A DNA stretch of 64,000 nucleotides, taken from the NCBI RefSeq assembly GCF_033568475.1, contig NW_027331831.1:8432001-8496000 (forward strand). Reading direction: 5' to 3'. Position 1 is the stretch's first letter; the number at the start of each line of letters is the position of its first letter. The DNA is from Henckelia pumila. Its lineage: Eukaryota; Streptophyta; Magnoliopsida; Lamiales; Gesneriaceae. Positions 22,306 through 33,721 of the stretch are shown here, piece after piece. The notes under the pieces are model-generated. The model saw only the letters and a list, made by a program, of their open reading frames with translations, was not told where the DNA came from and ran no database searches. The position numbers and the translations under genes are program-made.

Positions 22306-22759
22306 TGCCTTTGGGGTGACATGACAGAATATGATTGGTTAAAATCAGTGGGCCCCGATGTTTTTTTTTTTTTTAAAAAAAAAGGAAGTTCTCATAACTT
22401 CTTCCAATTTTTCAGCATTCAAAAAAAGGTAAAATATGAATCAAATTATATTTAGATGCAATCATTATCCACATTCCATAGCAAAATAGCTACATTATGT
22501 TTAGATGTCTAAAAAATATAATTTTAAATTTAAATTGGAATTGGAATTGGATTTTAAATTCATGGAATTCAAATTCTATTTTGTTGTTTGGAAAAAAATT
22601 AAAATACATATTAGAATTTACTAGCATAAATTTTAGGAAAGTGATATTTTGTAAAAAAAAAAAAAAGTTAGGAAAACTATTAGAAATAAATTTATTATTT
22701 TTATAAACCCAAATCCCATGAAATCCGACCAATTTTGTAAGGATTTCACTTAGTTAAAT
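22306..22759. other. low-complexity flank of the nested retrotransposons
   Basis: Contains T/A runs and a GGAATT-rich stretch at 22535-22580. It ends with taaat (22755-22759), the target duplication of the gypsy element that follows. Confidence 0.5.
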
Positions 22760-23683
22760 TGTAGTAGCCCGGTTTCATTTTACAAAATTAGGTGATTTTA
22801 AATATGTTAGAAAATGACATATAATTTTAAAAGTGTCAAAACATGTTTAAGGAGTCCTTATTTGGTTAAAATAAGTGGAAAATCAGATCCGAAACGTCCG
22901 AAAATGGTAGGGTAGGTCCCGGGGGTCCAAAACCAGTTCGGAAGCACCCGAAAACAGTTCGGAAGAAGCGGTTCGATCGGAGCTTCTGATCCCCATTCGG
23001 AGCTTCCAATCCCTGTCCAGTGCCAAGTGTCTTCAAGGATTGAACACGTAGCTGCAGGTGGAGATCGGAGCTTTCGATCGTGGCCTATAAATATGGGTTC
23101 CGAGGGCCACAATTTCACACCAATTCCTATCTTTCTCTCTCGGTTTCAGCCTAGTTTTAGGAGTTTAGGAGTTATTCCATCCTTCCTAGGCTTGGTCCGG
23201 AGGTTGGCAAGGCGCTCCAAGGTTGCTGCGGAGTGGTGCCCAAGTTCTGGGGCAATCGTCATCAGCGGGCTGACGACGGATGCAGGCGCAGTTAAGGTTT
23301 TAGAATATTGTTATAATGCATGAGTATTTTGCATTGTAGTGCGGATTATAGGCTTGGACTTTAGAGCTGGTATAGCTTGCCTAGTAGAACTAAGGTACGT
23401 AAGTACAGACTGAGATAGCCAGCTGAATATTCATGTTTATGTGTTGCATAATTATGTGTTGCATTATTATCTGTCATAATATGCATGATTTACTGTTCAT
23501 GATTTGTATGTGGCATTTGCATACCATGTTGAGCCTGTTATCCTTTTGAGATAACCAGTTGTTCTAGGGTCGCTCAGCCCTAGGGTTGTTGTTATTATAT
23601 GATCGGGTACCGTGTGACACCCACTGGACTGACGGGGCACCGTGTACGGTTTTTTACCCAGGACGGTGATAGTCCAAGATCGG
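22760..23683 (+). repeat. gypsy 5' LTR, first part
   Basis: Holds the U3 region with CGGAGCTTC-type repeats at 22970-23075 and a TATA box (CCTATAAATATGG) near 23085. It is cut at ATCGG by the copia insertion and resumes at 32246. Confidence 0.9.
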
Positions 23684-25350
23684 TGTTACGCCTTAAACGC
23701 ATATAAATCTCGTGTTATGAGATTAATGTTTTTAATGCATTAACAAGTCTCATAATATTATGTTTTGATGATTACAAAACTCGGTTAATTGTTACTAATC
23801 ATTTAAAGTGAGATTTTGCAGATTAGAATTTATTGACAAATAAATTGTTGGAAGTTATTTTGAAGCTATACATGTATTTATAAAGTCTTTTATTGCTCAT
23901 TGAATGGATGAAACATTGTTAAGAGATATAAAAAAAAAAGAGAAGAAGAAGCCAAAGTATGGAGCAGCAACTTCCGAAAATTACTGGGAATTTTATAAGC
24001 ATTTAAATCCGATATCCACCGGTCATAATCGTGATGAAGAAGTTTTACATGTGTTGTCTAAATTTGAGAGCAATCCAACGGCTAGATATGGAGTTATGAT
24101 TTTTCCACAAAAATTGTGCAGTACCTATTTCTGCAGAACTTGTAGTGAAGAATGAAGAATCAACTTCGGAAAATTACTGGACGTTCTTGAGATATCCAAA
24201 TCAAATCTCCACCGATCAAAATCAATATCAGGATGTTTTCAAACTTATATCAAAATTTCATATCAATCCAACGGCTAGATATGAAGTTAAGATTTTTCTA
24301 CAAAGATTGCACAGTACTTATTTCTGCAGAACATGAAGCAAATTATAAAGATTCAACTTCAGAAATTAACTGGGATTGTTTGAGATATCCAAATCACATC
24401 TCCACCGATCAGATTCAAATTCAGGATGTTTTACAACCTCTGTCCAAATTTCAAATCAATCCAACGGATGGATATGGAGATATGAATTTTTCAACTTTGT
24501 TGCACAGAACAAGTTCGAAAACTTGATGAAGTGAATTCCGAAAATTACTGGAAATGTTTGACTCGTTAGAATCAAATCTCCACCGTTCAGATTGAAGATC
24601 CAGATGTTTTAAAGCTTCAGTTCAAATTTCAGATCAATCCAACGGTTAGATTGGAAGATATGATTTTTCCACAAAATCCGCTCAGAGATGGGAAAATGTA
24701 GGCAGCGGCGCCGAACACTTTTTGTCACTCCTTGACTTCTTACCACACGCTCCAAGTACTCAAATCAGATTCAAAACTTTGCCAACTATAAATAGAGGCC
24801 ATCCAAGTTCATTTGGAGACATCCCAACTCATCTTTTCTCTCCTTTGCAAGCAATTTCTCACTATCAAAGTGTTTGTGTGATATATTTGAGAGTGTTTGT
24901 AAAAATAGTTTGTGAGTTGGTTGTGCTATTGTTGTAAACACTTGAGTGTGAAGCCAAGTGTGTTGTGCTATCGTTGTAAGCACTTGAGTGTGAAGCCAAG
25001 TATTGTGTTGAGGCTATCCTTGGAGCCCTTAAGGCCAAGAGTGTTGAGTTATATCGGCGCGGTGATCGTGTCAAGTTGTAAGGCTATCCTTGGAGCCATC
25101 AAGGCCAAGACATTCGAAGTGCTAGTGGATCCTTGGTTAATCGAATTAACCAAGAAGGGGAGACGTAGACGATTCATCGTCGAACTTCCATAAACATCTC
25201 TTATCCCTTTTACTGCTTTATTTACATTACACATTTATTTACCGCACTTATTATTTGATTGTTTAAGTCTTCCGCTTGCGTACTTGCATAATCGCTTTAA
25301 ATTGCTAAAGTTGCCAATAGAACCTAAATCCCCCCCATTAGGTTCTAACA
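23684..25350 (+). repeat. copia 5' LTR with internal tandem repeats
   Basis: The U3 region (about 23950-24700) consists of four diverged units of roughly 180-190 bp. Each has a GAAAATTACTGG-like start, a CACCG(A/G)TCA block, ATCAATCCAACGG and a TTTTTC(C)ACAAA block. A TATA box (ACTATAAATAGAGG) follows near 24785. Confidence 0.88.
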
Positions 25351-25352
25351 AG

Positions 25353-25365
25353 TGGTATCAGAGCC
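25353..25365 (+). other. primer binding site of the copia element
   Basis: TGGTATCAGAGCC, perfectly complementary to the initiator tRNA-Met 3' end, two bases after the 5' LTR. Confidence 0.93.
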
Positions 25366-25393
25366 ATTTGAAAATACTTTTCAAATCCTTTTT

Positions 25394-26809
25394 ATGGCAA
25401 ACCTAGCGAGTGATTATGCTCAAGGGCAATCTACTAATCGTCCTCCTCTTTTTAATGGCATAAACTACGGGTATTGGAAAAATCGTATGTCTCTATATAT
25501 CCAATCCGTAGACTATGACCTATGGAAAGTGACGGTGAAAGGTCCCTATACACCTATGAAAATAGTTGATGGGGTTGAAATTCCTAAGGGAATGGATGAC
25601 TTTTCAAAAGAGGACATGAAATTAATTTCGCAAAATGCTAAAGCTATGAATATCTTGCATTGTTCCTTAGATATGAACGAGTACAACCGGATATCAATGT
25701 GCTCATCCGCTAAAGAGATATGGGACAAGCTAGAGATATGTCACGAAGGCACCAACCAAGTGAAAGAGACAAAGATCGACTTACTCCAACTCAAATACGA
25801 AACATTTGAGATGGAATCCAATGAAGATGTTGACACCATGTTCCGAAGGCTTACTCAAATCATCAATGAGTTAGCACAATTGGGAGAACAATATCCTACC
25901 AAGCAAATTTGGAGGAGAGCTCTTCGTGCCCTACCAAAAGAATGGGATGCAAAGAGAACCGCCATCATCGAATCCAACAAAGGGGACACTGCCGCCTATG
26001 ATCTTGATCAACTACATGGGACCCTAAAAACCCATGAGTTAGAAGTGTCCACGAGAAAAGAATCAAAGAAAGAAGATGTCAAGCACAAAGGGACAGCTTT
26101 GACTACACAAGTCGAAGAAGATGACGATGATGACATGGCTCTCATCGCAAGAAAATTCAAGAAATTCATGCGAGGAAACAAATTCAAAAAAGACAAGAAA
26201 CCTGAGAGAGAAGTGACCTGCTACAACTGTCAACAACAAGGTCACTACGCCAATGAATGCCCACTCAAGAAGAAAGTGGACAAAGGAAAGAAGAAAGCCC
26301 TACTAGCTACCTGGAGTGATAGCGACGACGACGACAAGGAAGCAAACCTCTGCTTCATGGCTAAGAGTGATGACATCGTCTCTGACGACGATGACGAGGT
26401 ACCTACTTACGATGAACTCTTACATGCTTATAAAGATATGTTTGATATGGCTAAGGTTCTTAGAAAAGAGAATAGAAATCTTAAAAAAGAATTAGAAACT
26501 AAGGAGCATGATAATCTTAGACTTAAGGATGACCTAGATCACTTAGAAAAATCATTCGATAAATTCAATGTGAGTAGCAATAAATTGAACAACCTACTTA
26601 GCATACAGAAATGTAGCTTTGATAAGGGAGGAATAGGCTATGGTAAGAAGTCTATAGACTTTGCTAGTCTAATAGCTAAGGCTAAGATGAGATCACCCCC
26701 TACTTGTTCTTATTGTTGCAAATCTGGTCATGTTAGACATAAATGCAGATCATTGAAATATCAATATGTTCAAAAGAGCTATATGAAATGGAGGCCTAAG
26801 AGTACTTAA
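25394..26809 (+). CDS. copia GAG polyprotein
   Basis: Nucleocapsid/particle protein of the Sirevirus-like element. The frame is open from 25352 (GTG), but the first ATG, 25394 (MANLASDYAQ), gives a 471-aa product typical of the family. The N-terminal half has the copia gag domain (NGINYGYWKNRMSLYIQS, then ALRALPKEWDAKRTAI). A CCHC knuckle CYNCQQQGHYANEC is encoded near 26218-26260 and a second, CSYCCKSGHVRHKC, near 26705-26746. An acidic region (DSDDDDKE) and a Lys/Glu/Leu coiled coil lie between them. The stop at 26807 is followed by about 250 bases before pol resumes in another frame. This frame itself is intact. Confidence 0.88.
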   Translation: MANLASDYAQGQSTNRPPLFNGINYGYWKNRMSLYIQSVDYDLWKVTVKGPYTPMKIVDGVEIPKGMDDFSKEDMKLISQNAKAMNILHCSLDMNEYNRISMCSSAKEIWDKLEICHEGTNQVKETKIDLLQLKYETFEMESNEDVDTMFRRLTQIINELAQLGEQYPTKQIWRRALRALPKEWDAKRTAIIESNKGDTAAYDLDQLHGTLKTHELEVSTRKESKKEDVKHKGTALTTQVEEDDDDDMALIARKFKKFMRGNKFKKDKKPEREVTCYNCQQQGHYANECPLKKKVDKGKKKALLATWSDSDDDDKEANLCFMAKSDDIVSDDDDEVPTYDELLHAYKDMFDMAKVLRKENRNLKKELETKEHDNLRLKDDLDHLEKSFDKFNVSSNKLNNLLSIQKCSFDKGGIGYGKKSIDFASLIAKAKMRSPPTCSYCCKSGHVRHKCRSLKYQYVQKSYMKWRPKST

Positions 26810-27070
26810 CAACTCATTAGTCGGCATTATGAGATCACAATCTAAGGGAGTTCAATATAGACCGGCTTAAAAATGCCTTGACTTGCGGCTGGTCTCCCTG
26901 TTGAACGTTGCTCTGTCCAAGGAAATAGGTTTTTAAAGTGGCCATATGCCCTACCTAGTACTGGGAGCACTCTTAGAAAGTGGCGATGATGTTGCTATGA
27001 GAGACTGAACTCTTAGAAGTCTATTTTGTATCTCTCTTTTCTAACATTGTGGACCCAAAAAAACTAAAGG

Positions 27071-30000
27071 GTACCAAAACAATTCTTTCAGGGAACTAGA
27101 AAAACTGTTCTCCCTAGCATATGGTATCTAGACAGTGGATGTTCTAGACATATGACGGGGAACAAGGATCTACTCCAATCAGTCAAACCTAAGGAGAAGG
27201 GAACGGTCACCTTTGGAGACAACAGCAAAGGAGTCATTGAAGGCATCGGCTCAATAGGTATATCTAATTCTTGCCTAATTGATGATGTACTCCTAGTGAA
27301 AGGACTTAAGCATAATCTACTAAGCATAAGTCAATTGTGCGATAGAGGTTATGAAGTCAAATTCACTCCCCAACACTGCACTGTATCATTTATTAGTGAC
27401 AAATCCATAAATTTCAAAGGATATAGAAGTGAAAATGTTTACAAGGTTTCTTTAAACAATTTATCTTTATCAAATATTAAAAGTCTTGTATCCTTGAATG
27501 TTGATGACAACATTCTTTGGCATAGACGACTAGGTCATGTTGGTCCTAGTACCATAGAAAAACTTTTTAAACTTGATTTAGTTGTTGGTATGCCAAAACT
27601 CAATTTAAAATTAGATTCTATTTGTGATGCATGTCAACTTGGCAAACATACAAGGGAATCTTTTAAAAGAAAAAATTTTATATCTACTTCTATGCTCCTT
27701 GAACTTCTTCACCTAGATCTATGTGGTCCATCGAGGAACTCTAGCCTAGGAGGAAAGCTTTATGCATTTGTCATTGTGGATGATTTTTCACGTTACACGT
27801 GGACATTGTTTTTAGCCCACAAAAATGATGCCTTTGATTATTTTAAAACTTTTGTCAAACGAGTTGAGAATGAGAAAAATCTTTCAAACTGACCACGGAA
27901 CTGAATTTCAAAATGAGAGTTTTTCAAACTCTTGTGAAGAGAAAGGCATCGGTCATAATTTTTCTTGTCCTAGGACTCCTCAACAAAACGGGGTCGTTGA
28001 GAGGAAAAATAGGACACTTGTGGAGATTGCGAGGACCATGATATGTGAGCATTCTCTACCAAAATATTTTTGGGCTGAAGCAATGAATACTGCTTGTTAC
28101 ATTATCAATCGCGTATCAATAAGGCCAATTCTCAAGAAAACTCCATATGAATTATGGAGAGGGAGAAAGCCTAACATTTCTTACTTTCGAGCTTTCGGTT
28201 CCAAATGCTACATACATAACAATGGTAAGGACAACCTTGGCAAATTTGATGCCAAATCCGACAAAGGTATCTTTCTCGGATATTCTACCTCAAGTAAGGC
28301 CTTTAGAGTTTTTAATAAACGCACTTTACTTGTTGAAGAATCTATGCATGTTATTTTTGATGAATCTATGTCTACTATTGTTCGCACTAACATTGATGAT
28401 GTAGAATTACTCGAAGAAGAGTTGGCTTCCTCAAGCCTAAATGATATAGATGTTTCCATTGAGGAAACACCACTTCCGAAAGAGTGGACGCTTCACAAAG
28501 ATCACCCAATGGATCTTATCATCGGAAGTCCTTCGAAGGGAGTAGCCACTCGTTATTCTCTTAATAATATTTGTAATCATCTTGCCTTTGTTTCGCATGT
28601 TGAACCTAAATGCATAGATGATGCTTTGTTAGATGATGCATGGATAATTGCGATGCAAGATGAGTTGAATGAGTTTAAACGCAATGATGTTTGGATTCTT
28701 GTTCCTAGGCCGCATGATAGATCTATCATTGGCACTAAATGGGTGTTTAGAAATAAACTTGATGAGCATGGCACTATCACTAGAAATAAAGCTAGGCTTG
28801 TTGCTAAAGGATATAGTCAAGAAGAAGACATAGATTATGATGAAACTTATGCGCCTGTTGCTAGACTAGAATCCATTCGCATGCTACTTGCTTTTGCTTG
28901 CTCTAGAAATTTTAAATTATTTCAAATGGATGTCAAAAGTGCCTTTCTTAATGGTGAATTGAAAGAAGAGGTTTATATTGAGCAACCTGATGGCTTTGTT
29001 GATCTTTCTTTGCCTGATCATGTGTTTAGACTAAACAAAGCATTGTATGGTTTGAAACAAGCTCCTCGAGCTTGGTATGATAAACTGTCTACTTTCTTGC
29101 TTTCAAATGGTTTTTCAAGAGGAAAGATCGACATTACCTTATTTACCAAGAATGTCAAAAATGATCTTTTGATTGTGCAAATTTATGTTGATGATATAAT
29201 TTTTGGTTCTACTGACGAAACTCTTTGTCAAGATTCTCTAAGTTGATGCAGGAACACTTCGAGATGAGTATGATGGGGGAACTTAACTATTTCCTCGGAT
29301 TACAAATCAAACAGTGCAAGGATGAGTTCTTTGTGAACCAAAGCAAATACATCAAGGAGATTCTAAAGAAGTTTGGAATGGAGAACACAAAATCATCATC
29401 CACACCGATGAGCACAGCAATCAGACTCGACAAGGATGAAAATGGTAAAACTGTAGATCAATCTTCCTTTCGTAGTATGATTGGCTCCTTATTATATGCT
29501 ACTGCTAGTAGACCGGACATTATGTTTAGTATTTGCTTGTGTGCACGATTTCAATCATGTCCAAAGGAATCACATTTGTTCGCCTTAAAACGCATTTTCA
29601 AATATCTTTCAAATACTCCAAATCTCGGCTTGTGGTATTCAAAAAATTCTTTCTTTGATTTAAAAGCATATTGTGATGCCGACTTTGGTGGATATAAGGT
29701 GGACCGGAAAAGCACTAGTGGAACCTGTTTCTTTTTAGGAAACTGTTTGGTTTCTTGGTTTTCCAAAAAGCAAAACTGTGTTGCGTTATCAACGACCGAA
29801 GCCGAATATATGGCTGCCGGTAGTTGTTGTGCGCAAATTCTTTGGATGAAGCATCAATTGCTCGACTATGGCGTCTCTTTTTCAAAAATCCCTATTTTCT
29901 GTGACAACACTAGCGCCATATGTCTTACAAAGAATCCGATTCAACATTCGCGCACCAAACATATTGACATTCGTCATCATTTTATTCGTGACCACATCGA

Positions 30001-30124
30001 ACGAAATGAAGTTGAACTTCAATATGTTGACACGACAAATCAAATTGCCGATATTTTTACAAAACCACTAGATGAAAATACTTTTATTCGTTTGCGTGGT
30101 GAACTTGGCATGATTGAGTTGTAA
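27071..30124 (+). pseudogene. copia POL (protease, integrase, RT, RNase H), two frameshifts
   Basis: Open pieces: about 27071-27892, 27825-29246 and 29225-30124. The first has the protease motif WYLDSGCSRHMTG (near 27125), the GAG-pre-integrase HHCC finger (LWHRRLGH...CDACQLGK) and the first integrase Asp (VDDFSRYTW). The second continues the integrase with TDHGTEFQN and [13 protein letters not shown] (D and E of DD35E), then the RT with [21 protein letters not shown] and YVDD. The third has the RNase H (AYCDADFGG, STTEAEYMA, FCDNTSAI, KHIDIRHHF) and the C-terminal NQIADIFTKPL. Breaks lie near 27880, where several codons also seem lost before TDHGTEF, and near 29235. Otherwise the domains are well conserved, so the breaks are recent. 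Confidence 0.9.
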
Positions 30125-30576
30125 TCACTTGTTGACATATTCTAAAGATAATGACATATTAAGGGGGAGCTTAATATAAAATTCGAGCAACTTAATTTTG
30201 GATAATACAAATTAATTGTATTTATTCAATATTATACGCTCATATTTTGTTATTTATGTGAAATTTATGTGTTGCATTTTAGAAATCATATTTCAATTCT
30301 CATGTTTTTGCATACTTTTCCAGTCTTTTTGATTATCACAAAAAGGGGGAGAACTAGTTTGGTTAAATACTTTAACTAAAGGGGAGAGTTAGTATGGTTA
30401 AATGCATGAAGAATAAAATTGGTTATTTGATAACCATTTTCTTCTTAACTAATTGTTTAATTTAGGGGGAGTTTTATTCATGCAATTATATTGTGCAAAT
30501 TTAAATTATTTATTTAATATTGTACATTTATTTCTCCTATTTAACCAAGTTTTGTGATCATCAAAAAGGGGGAGAT
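30125..30576 (+). promoter_or_regulatory. multiple polypurine tracts before the copia 3' LTR
   Basis: Five A/G-rich tracts of the aaGGGGGAg kind occur between pol and the LTR: near 30160, 30345, 30380, 30465 and the LTR-adjacent one at about 30563-30576 (aaaaagggggagat). The last is the plus-strand primer. Extra upstream copies are a known hallmark of Sireviruses. The rest of the stretch is AT-rich and non-coding. Confidence 0.8.
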
Positions 30577-32245
30577 TGTTACGCCTTAAACGCATACAAA
30601 TCTCGTGTTATGAGATTAATGTTTTTAATGCATTAACAAGTCTCATAATATTATGTTTTGATGATTACAAAACTCGGTTAATTGTTACTAACCATTTAAA
30701 GTGAGATTTTGCAGATTAGAATTTATTGACAAATAAATTGTTGGAAGTTATTTTGAAGCTATACATGTATTTATAAAGTCTTTTATTGCTCATTGAATGG
30801 ATGAAACATTGTTAAGAGATATAAAAAAAAAAAAGAGAAGAAGAAGCCAAAGTATGGAGCAGCAACTTCCGAAAATTACTGGGAATTTTATAGGCATTTA
30901 AATCTGATCTTCACCGGTCATAATCGTGATGAAGAAGTTTTACATGTGTTGTCTAAATTTGAGAGCAATCCAACGGCTAGATATGGAGTTATGATTTTTC
31001 CACAAAAATTGTGCAGTACCTATTTCTGCAGAACTTGTAGTGAAGAATGAAGAATCAACTTCGGAAAATTACTGGACGTTCTTGAGATATCCAAATCAAA
31101 TCTCCACCGATCAAAATCAATATCAGGATGTTTTAAAACTTATATCAAAATTTTGTATCAATCCAACGGCTAGATATGAAGTTATGATTTTTCTACAAAG
31201 ATTGCACAGTACTTATTTCTGCAGAACATGAAGCAAATTATGAAGATTCAACTTCAGAAATTAACTGGGATTGTTTGAGACATCCAAATCACATCTTCAC
31301 CGATCAGATTCAAATTCAGGATGTTTTACAACCTCTGTCCAAATTTCAAATCAATCCAACGGATGGATATGGAGATATGAATTTTTCAACTTTGTTGCAC
31401 AGAACAAGTTCGAAAACTTGATGAAGTGACTTCCGAAAATTACTGGAAATGTTTGACCCGTTAGAATCAAATCTCAACCGTTCAGATTGAAGATCCAGAT
31501 GTTTTAAAGCTTCAGTTCAAATTTCAGGTCAATCCAATGGTTAGATTGGAAGATATGATTTTTCCACAAAATCCGCTCAGAGATGGGAAAATGTAGGCAG
31601 CGGCGCCGAACACTTTTTGTCACTCCTTGACTTCTTACCACACGCTCCAAGCACTCAAATCAGATTCAAAACTTTGCCAACTATAAATAGAGGCCATCCA
31701 AGTTCATTTGGAGACATCCCAACTCATCTCTTCTCTCCTTTGCAAGCAATTTCTCACTATCAAAGTGTTTGTGTGATATATTTGAGAGTGTTTGTAAAAA
31801 TAGTTTGTGAGTTGGTTGTGCTATTGTTGTAAACACTTGAGTGTGAAGCCAAGTGTGTTGTGCTATCGTTGTAAGCACTTGAGTGTGAAGCCAAGTGTTG
31901 TGTTGAGGCTGTCCTTGGAGCCCTTAAGGCCAAGAGTGTTGAGTTATATCGGCGCGGTGATCGTGTCAAGTTGTAAGGCTATCCTTAGAGCCATCAAGGC
32001 CAAGACATTCGAAGTGCTAGTGGATCCTTGGTTAATCGACTTAACCAAGAAGGGGAGACGTAGACGATTAATCGTCGAACTTCCATAAACATCTCTTATC
32101 CCTTTTACTGCTTTATTTACATTACGCATTTATTTACCGCACTTATTATTTGATTGCTTAAGTCTTCCGCTTGCGTACTTGCATAATCGCTTTAAATTGC
32201 TAAAGTTGTCAATAGAACCTAAATCCCCCCCATTAGGTTCTAACA
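30577..32245 (+). repeat. copia 3' LTR
   Basis: A near-identical copy of 23684-25350, with the same internal tandem units and TATA box (near 31680). Ends TTCTAACA next to the atcgg duplication. Confidence 0.95.
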
Positions 32246-32719
32246 ATCGGGTTCAGTATGTGTGGCACCCACTGGATATTCGGAGCAGCGTGCGCATACT
32301 GGAGGCGCCTATGAACTGAGCATGATTTTCCAGATATGATCCCAGTTACCCAGATCATTCATAGTTCATGTTGCATGCATCATATAGACCTGTATATTCA
32401 ATACTTTACGTACTGGGCATTAGCGCTCACATCCCTGCTTTTATCTCGGACACCCCATTCGACAGGGCAGGTTTTGCAGGTGGACCAGGAGCGAGATCAG
32501 TAGTTGATCGGTGACCAGAGCTTGGTAGCAAGGGTCATCAGAGGATTTCTAGATTAAGATTTTATTCGGTATATATTCGATTTGGTTGTATCAAAATTTA
32601 TTTATCTTGAAATTGTTTATCTTTAAGATTTTCCGCTGTTATTTCTCTGATTATGTTTAATTAAGTTAAATGCATGCTTAAGTTCTGATTAGTAGGTGAT
32701 CACGGCGCGGGTCACTACA
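32246..32719 (+). repeat. gypsy 5' LTR, second part
   Basis: Continues the interrupted LTR, aligning with 35845-36318, and ends TCACTACA. The first five bases, atcgg, are the second copy of the copia target duplication. Confidence 0.92.
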
Positions 32720-32723
32720 TTTA

Positions 32724-32735
32724 TGGTATCAGAGC
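32724..32735 (+). other. primer binding site of the gypsy element
   Basis: TGGTATCAGAGC four bases after the 5' LTR, complementary to initiator tRNA-Met. Confidence 0.88.
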
Positions 32736-32797
32736 ATGCATAGTAATCTTGGGAACTAGATTGTTGGAATTGGGTTTAACCTTTAATCATCGTGTAG

Positions 32798-33721
32798 ATG
32801 ATGGGTCATGGTGACGAGAGTAGTCAAGGCAGCATAGGTGGACGCTGGGGTGATCAGGACGATCGAGAGCATCGTCGGGGCCGTCATCACCATCGCCATG
32901 ATGATCACAGGCGTTTCAGCATGCATAGGTTTATGCAGATGGGTCCGAAGCCTTTAGTCGGAGGAGAGTCACCAGAGGATGCGGGAAACTGGCTACGACG
33001 TATGGAAGTTTGTTTTCGGGAGTTCCGATGCACTGAGGAGCAGCGGATGGAGACTCTTGATTTCCTGGTCGAAGGACGAGCTCGGAAGTGGTGGGATTCT
33101 ACTTCTGCGCCTTTTATTGTATCCCGAGGAGTTGCTACCTGGGATGAGTTCCGCACGGCTTTTCATAAGCTGTATTTTCCTCCTGCTCTCTGACAGACGA
33201 AGACAAGTGAGTTGCTGGGTTTGCGGCAGGGATCAATGTCGATTGAGTACCAGTTGAAGTTCTTTGAGTTGTTGCCTTATTGCCCCCAGATTTCCGATAG
33301 TTCAGAGGCGAAGTATAATCTGTTCCTCCAAGGCCTTAATCTGGAGATTCATGACCGAATTGCTGTGGGAGATGACATGACTTACGAGGGTTTAGTGAGT
33401 CGATGTCACCAGGCAGAGGACAACATTCGACGCAACAGGTCATTCATCTCGTCAAGACCCACGAGTTCTTTGGGTCCCCGTACTCAGTCGTTTAAGAAAT
33501 CCGGATCTTCTTCATCTACAGGATCTGGTGAGACTCGTCAGTCGGGCAAGAAAAAGTTGCAGTGTGATCATTGTGGGAGAGATCATCCCACTGAGAATTG
33601 TAGAGCCGCTGTTGGAGCTTGTTTCATCTGTGGAAGTGTTGATCACTTCAAGAGAGATTGTCCCAAGCGTAGTGGACAGAGTGGACAAGCATCTAGGATG
33701 GAATCTCAGGTGAGTAGATAG
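32798..33721 (+). pseudogene. gypsy GAG with an in-frame stop
   Basis: Starts ATGATGGGTCAT. The His/Arg/Asp-rich N terminus is followed by the retrotransposon gag domain (PEDAGNWLRRMEVCFREF, then ARKWWDS and WDEFRTAFHKLYFP). A TGA at 33191-33193 stops the frame, and the same frame continues at once with QTKTSELLGLRQGSMSIEYQ, so this is a single nonsense change. CGA to TGA is the likely change, since Arg is usual there. The second half has a CX2CX4HX4C pair: CDHCGRDHPTENC and CFICGSVDHFKRDC. It ends with TAG at 33719. No pol frame follows. Confidence 0.85.

Larger units (their letters stand above)
23684..32245 (+). mobile_element. Sirevirus-like Ty1/copia element, 8.56 kb, TSD atcgg
   Basis: LTRs 23684-25350 (1667 bp) and 30577-32245 (1669 bp) start TGTTACGCC and end TTCTAACA. 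The flanks are atcgg (23679-23683 and 32246-32250). The order is primer site, gag, protease, integrase, RT, RNase H, which is the copia order. Long LTRs, a large gag with two zinc knuckles and several purine tracts before the 3' LTR are Sirevirus traits. By eye the LTRs differ at roughly 30 sites plus one small indel (about 2%), so insertion is fairly recent and younger than the gypsy host. Frame breaks in pol make this copy defective. Confidence 0.93.

Noticed and set aside
22490-22740. Frames in the GGAATT-rich DNA
   Set aside because: Low-complexity peptides of Asn/Leu/Phe repeats with mirror frames on the other strand.
24722-25234. Frames on both strands in the copia LTR, repeated at 31617-32129
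   Set aside because: They appear twice only because the LTR is duplicated; no protein similarity.
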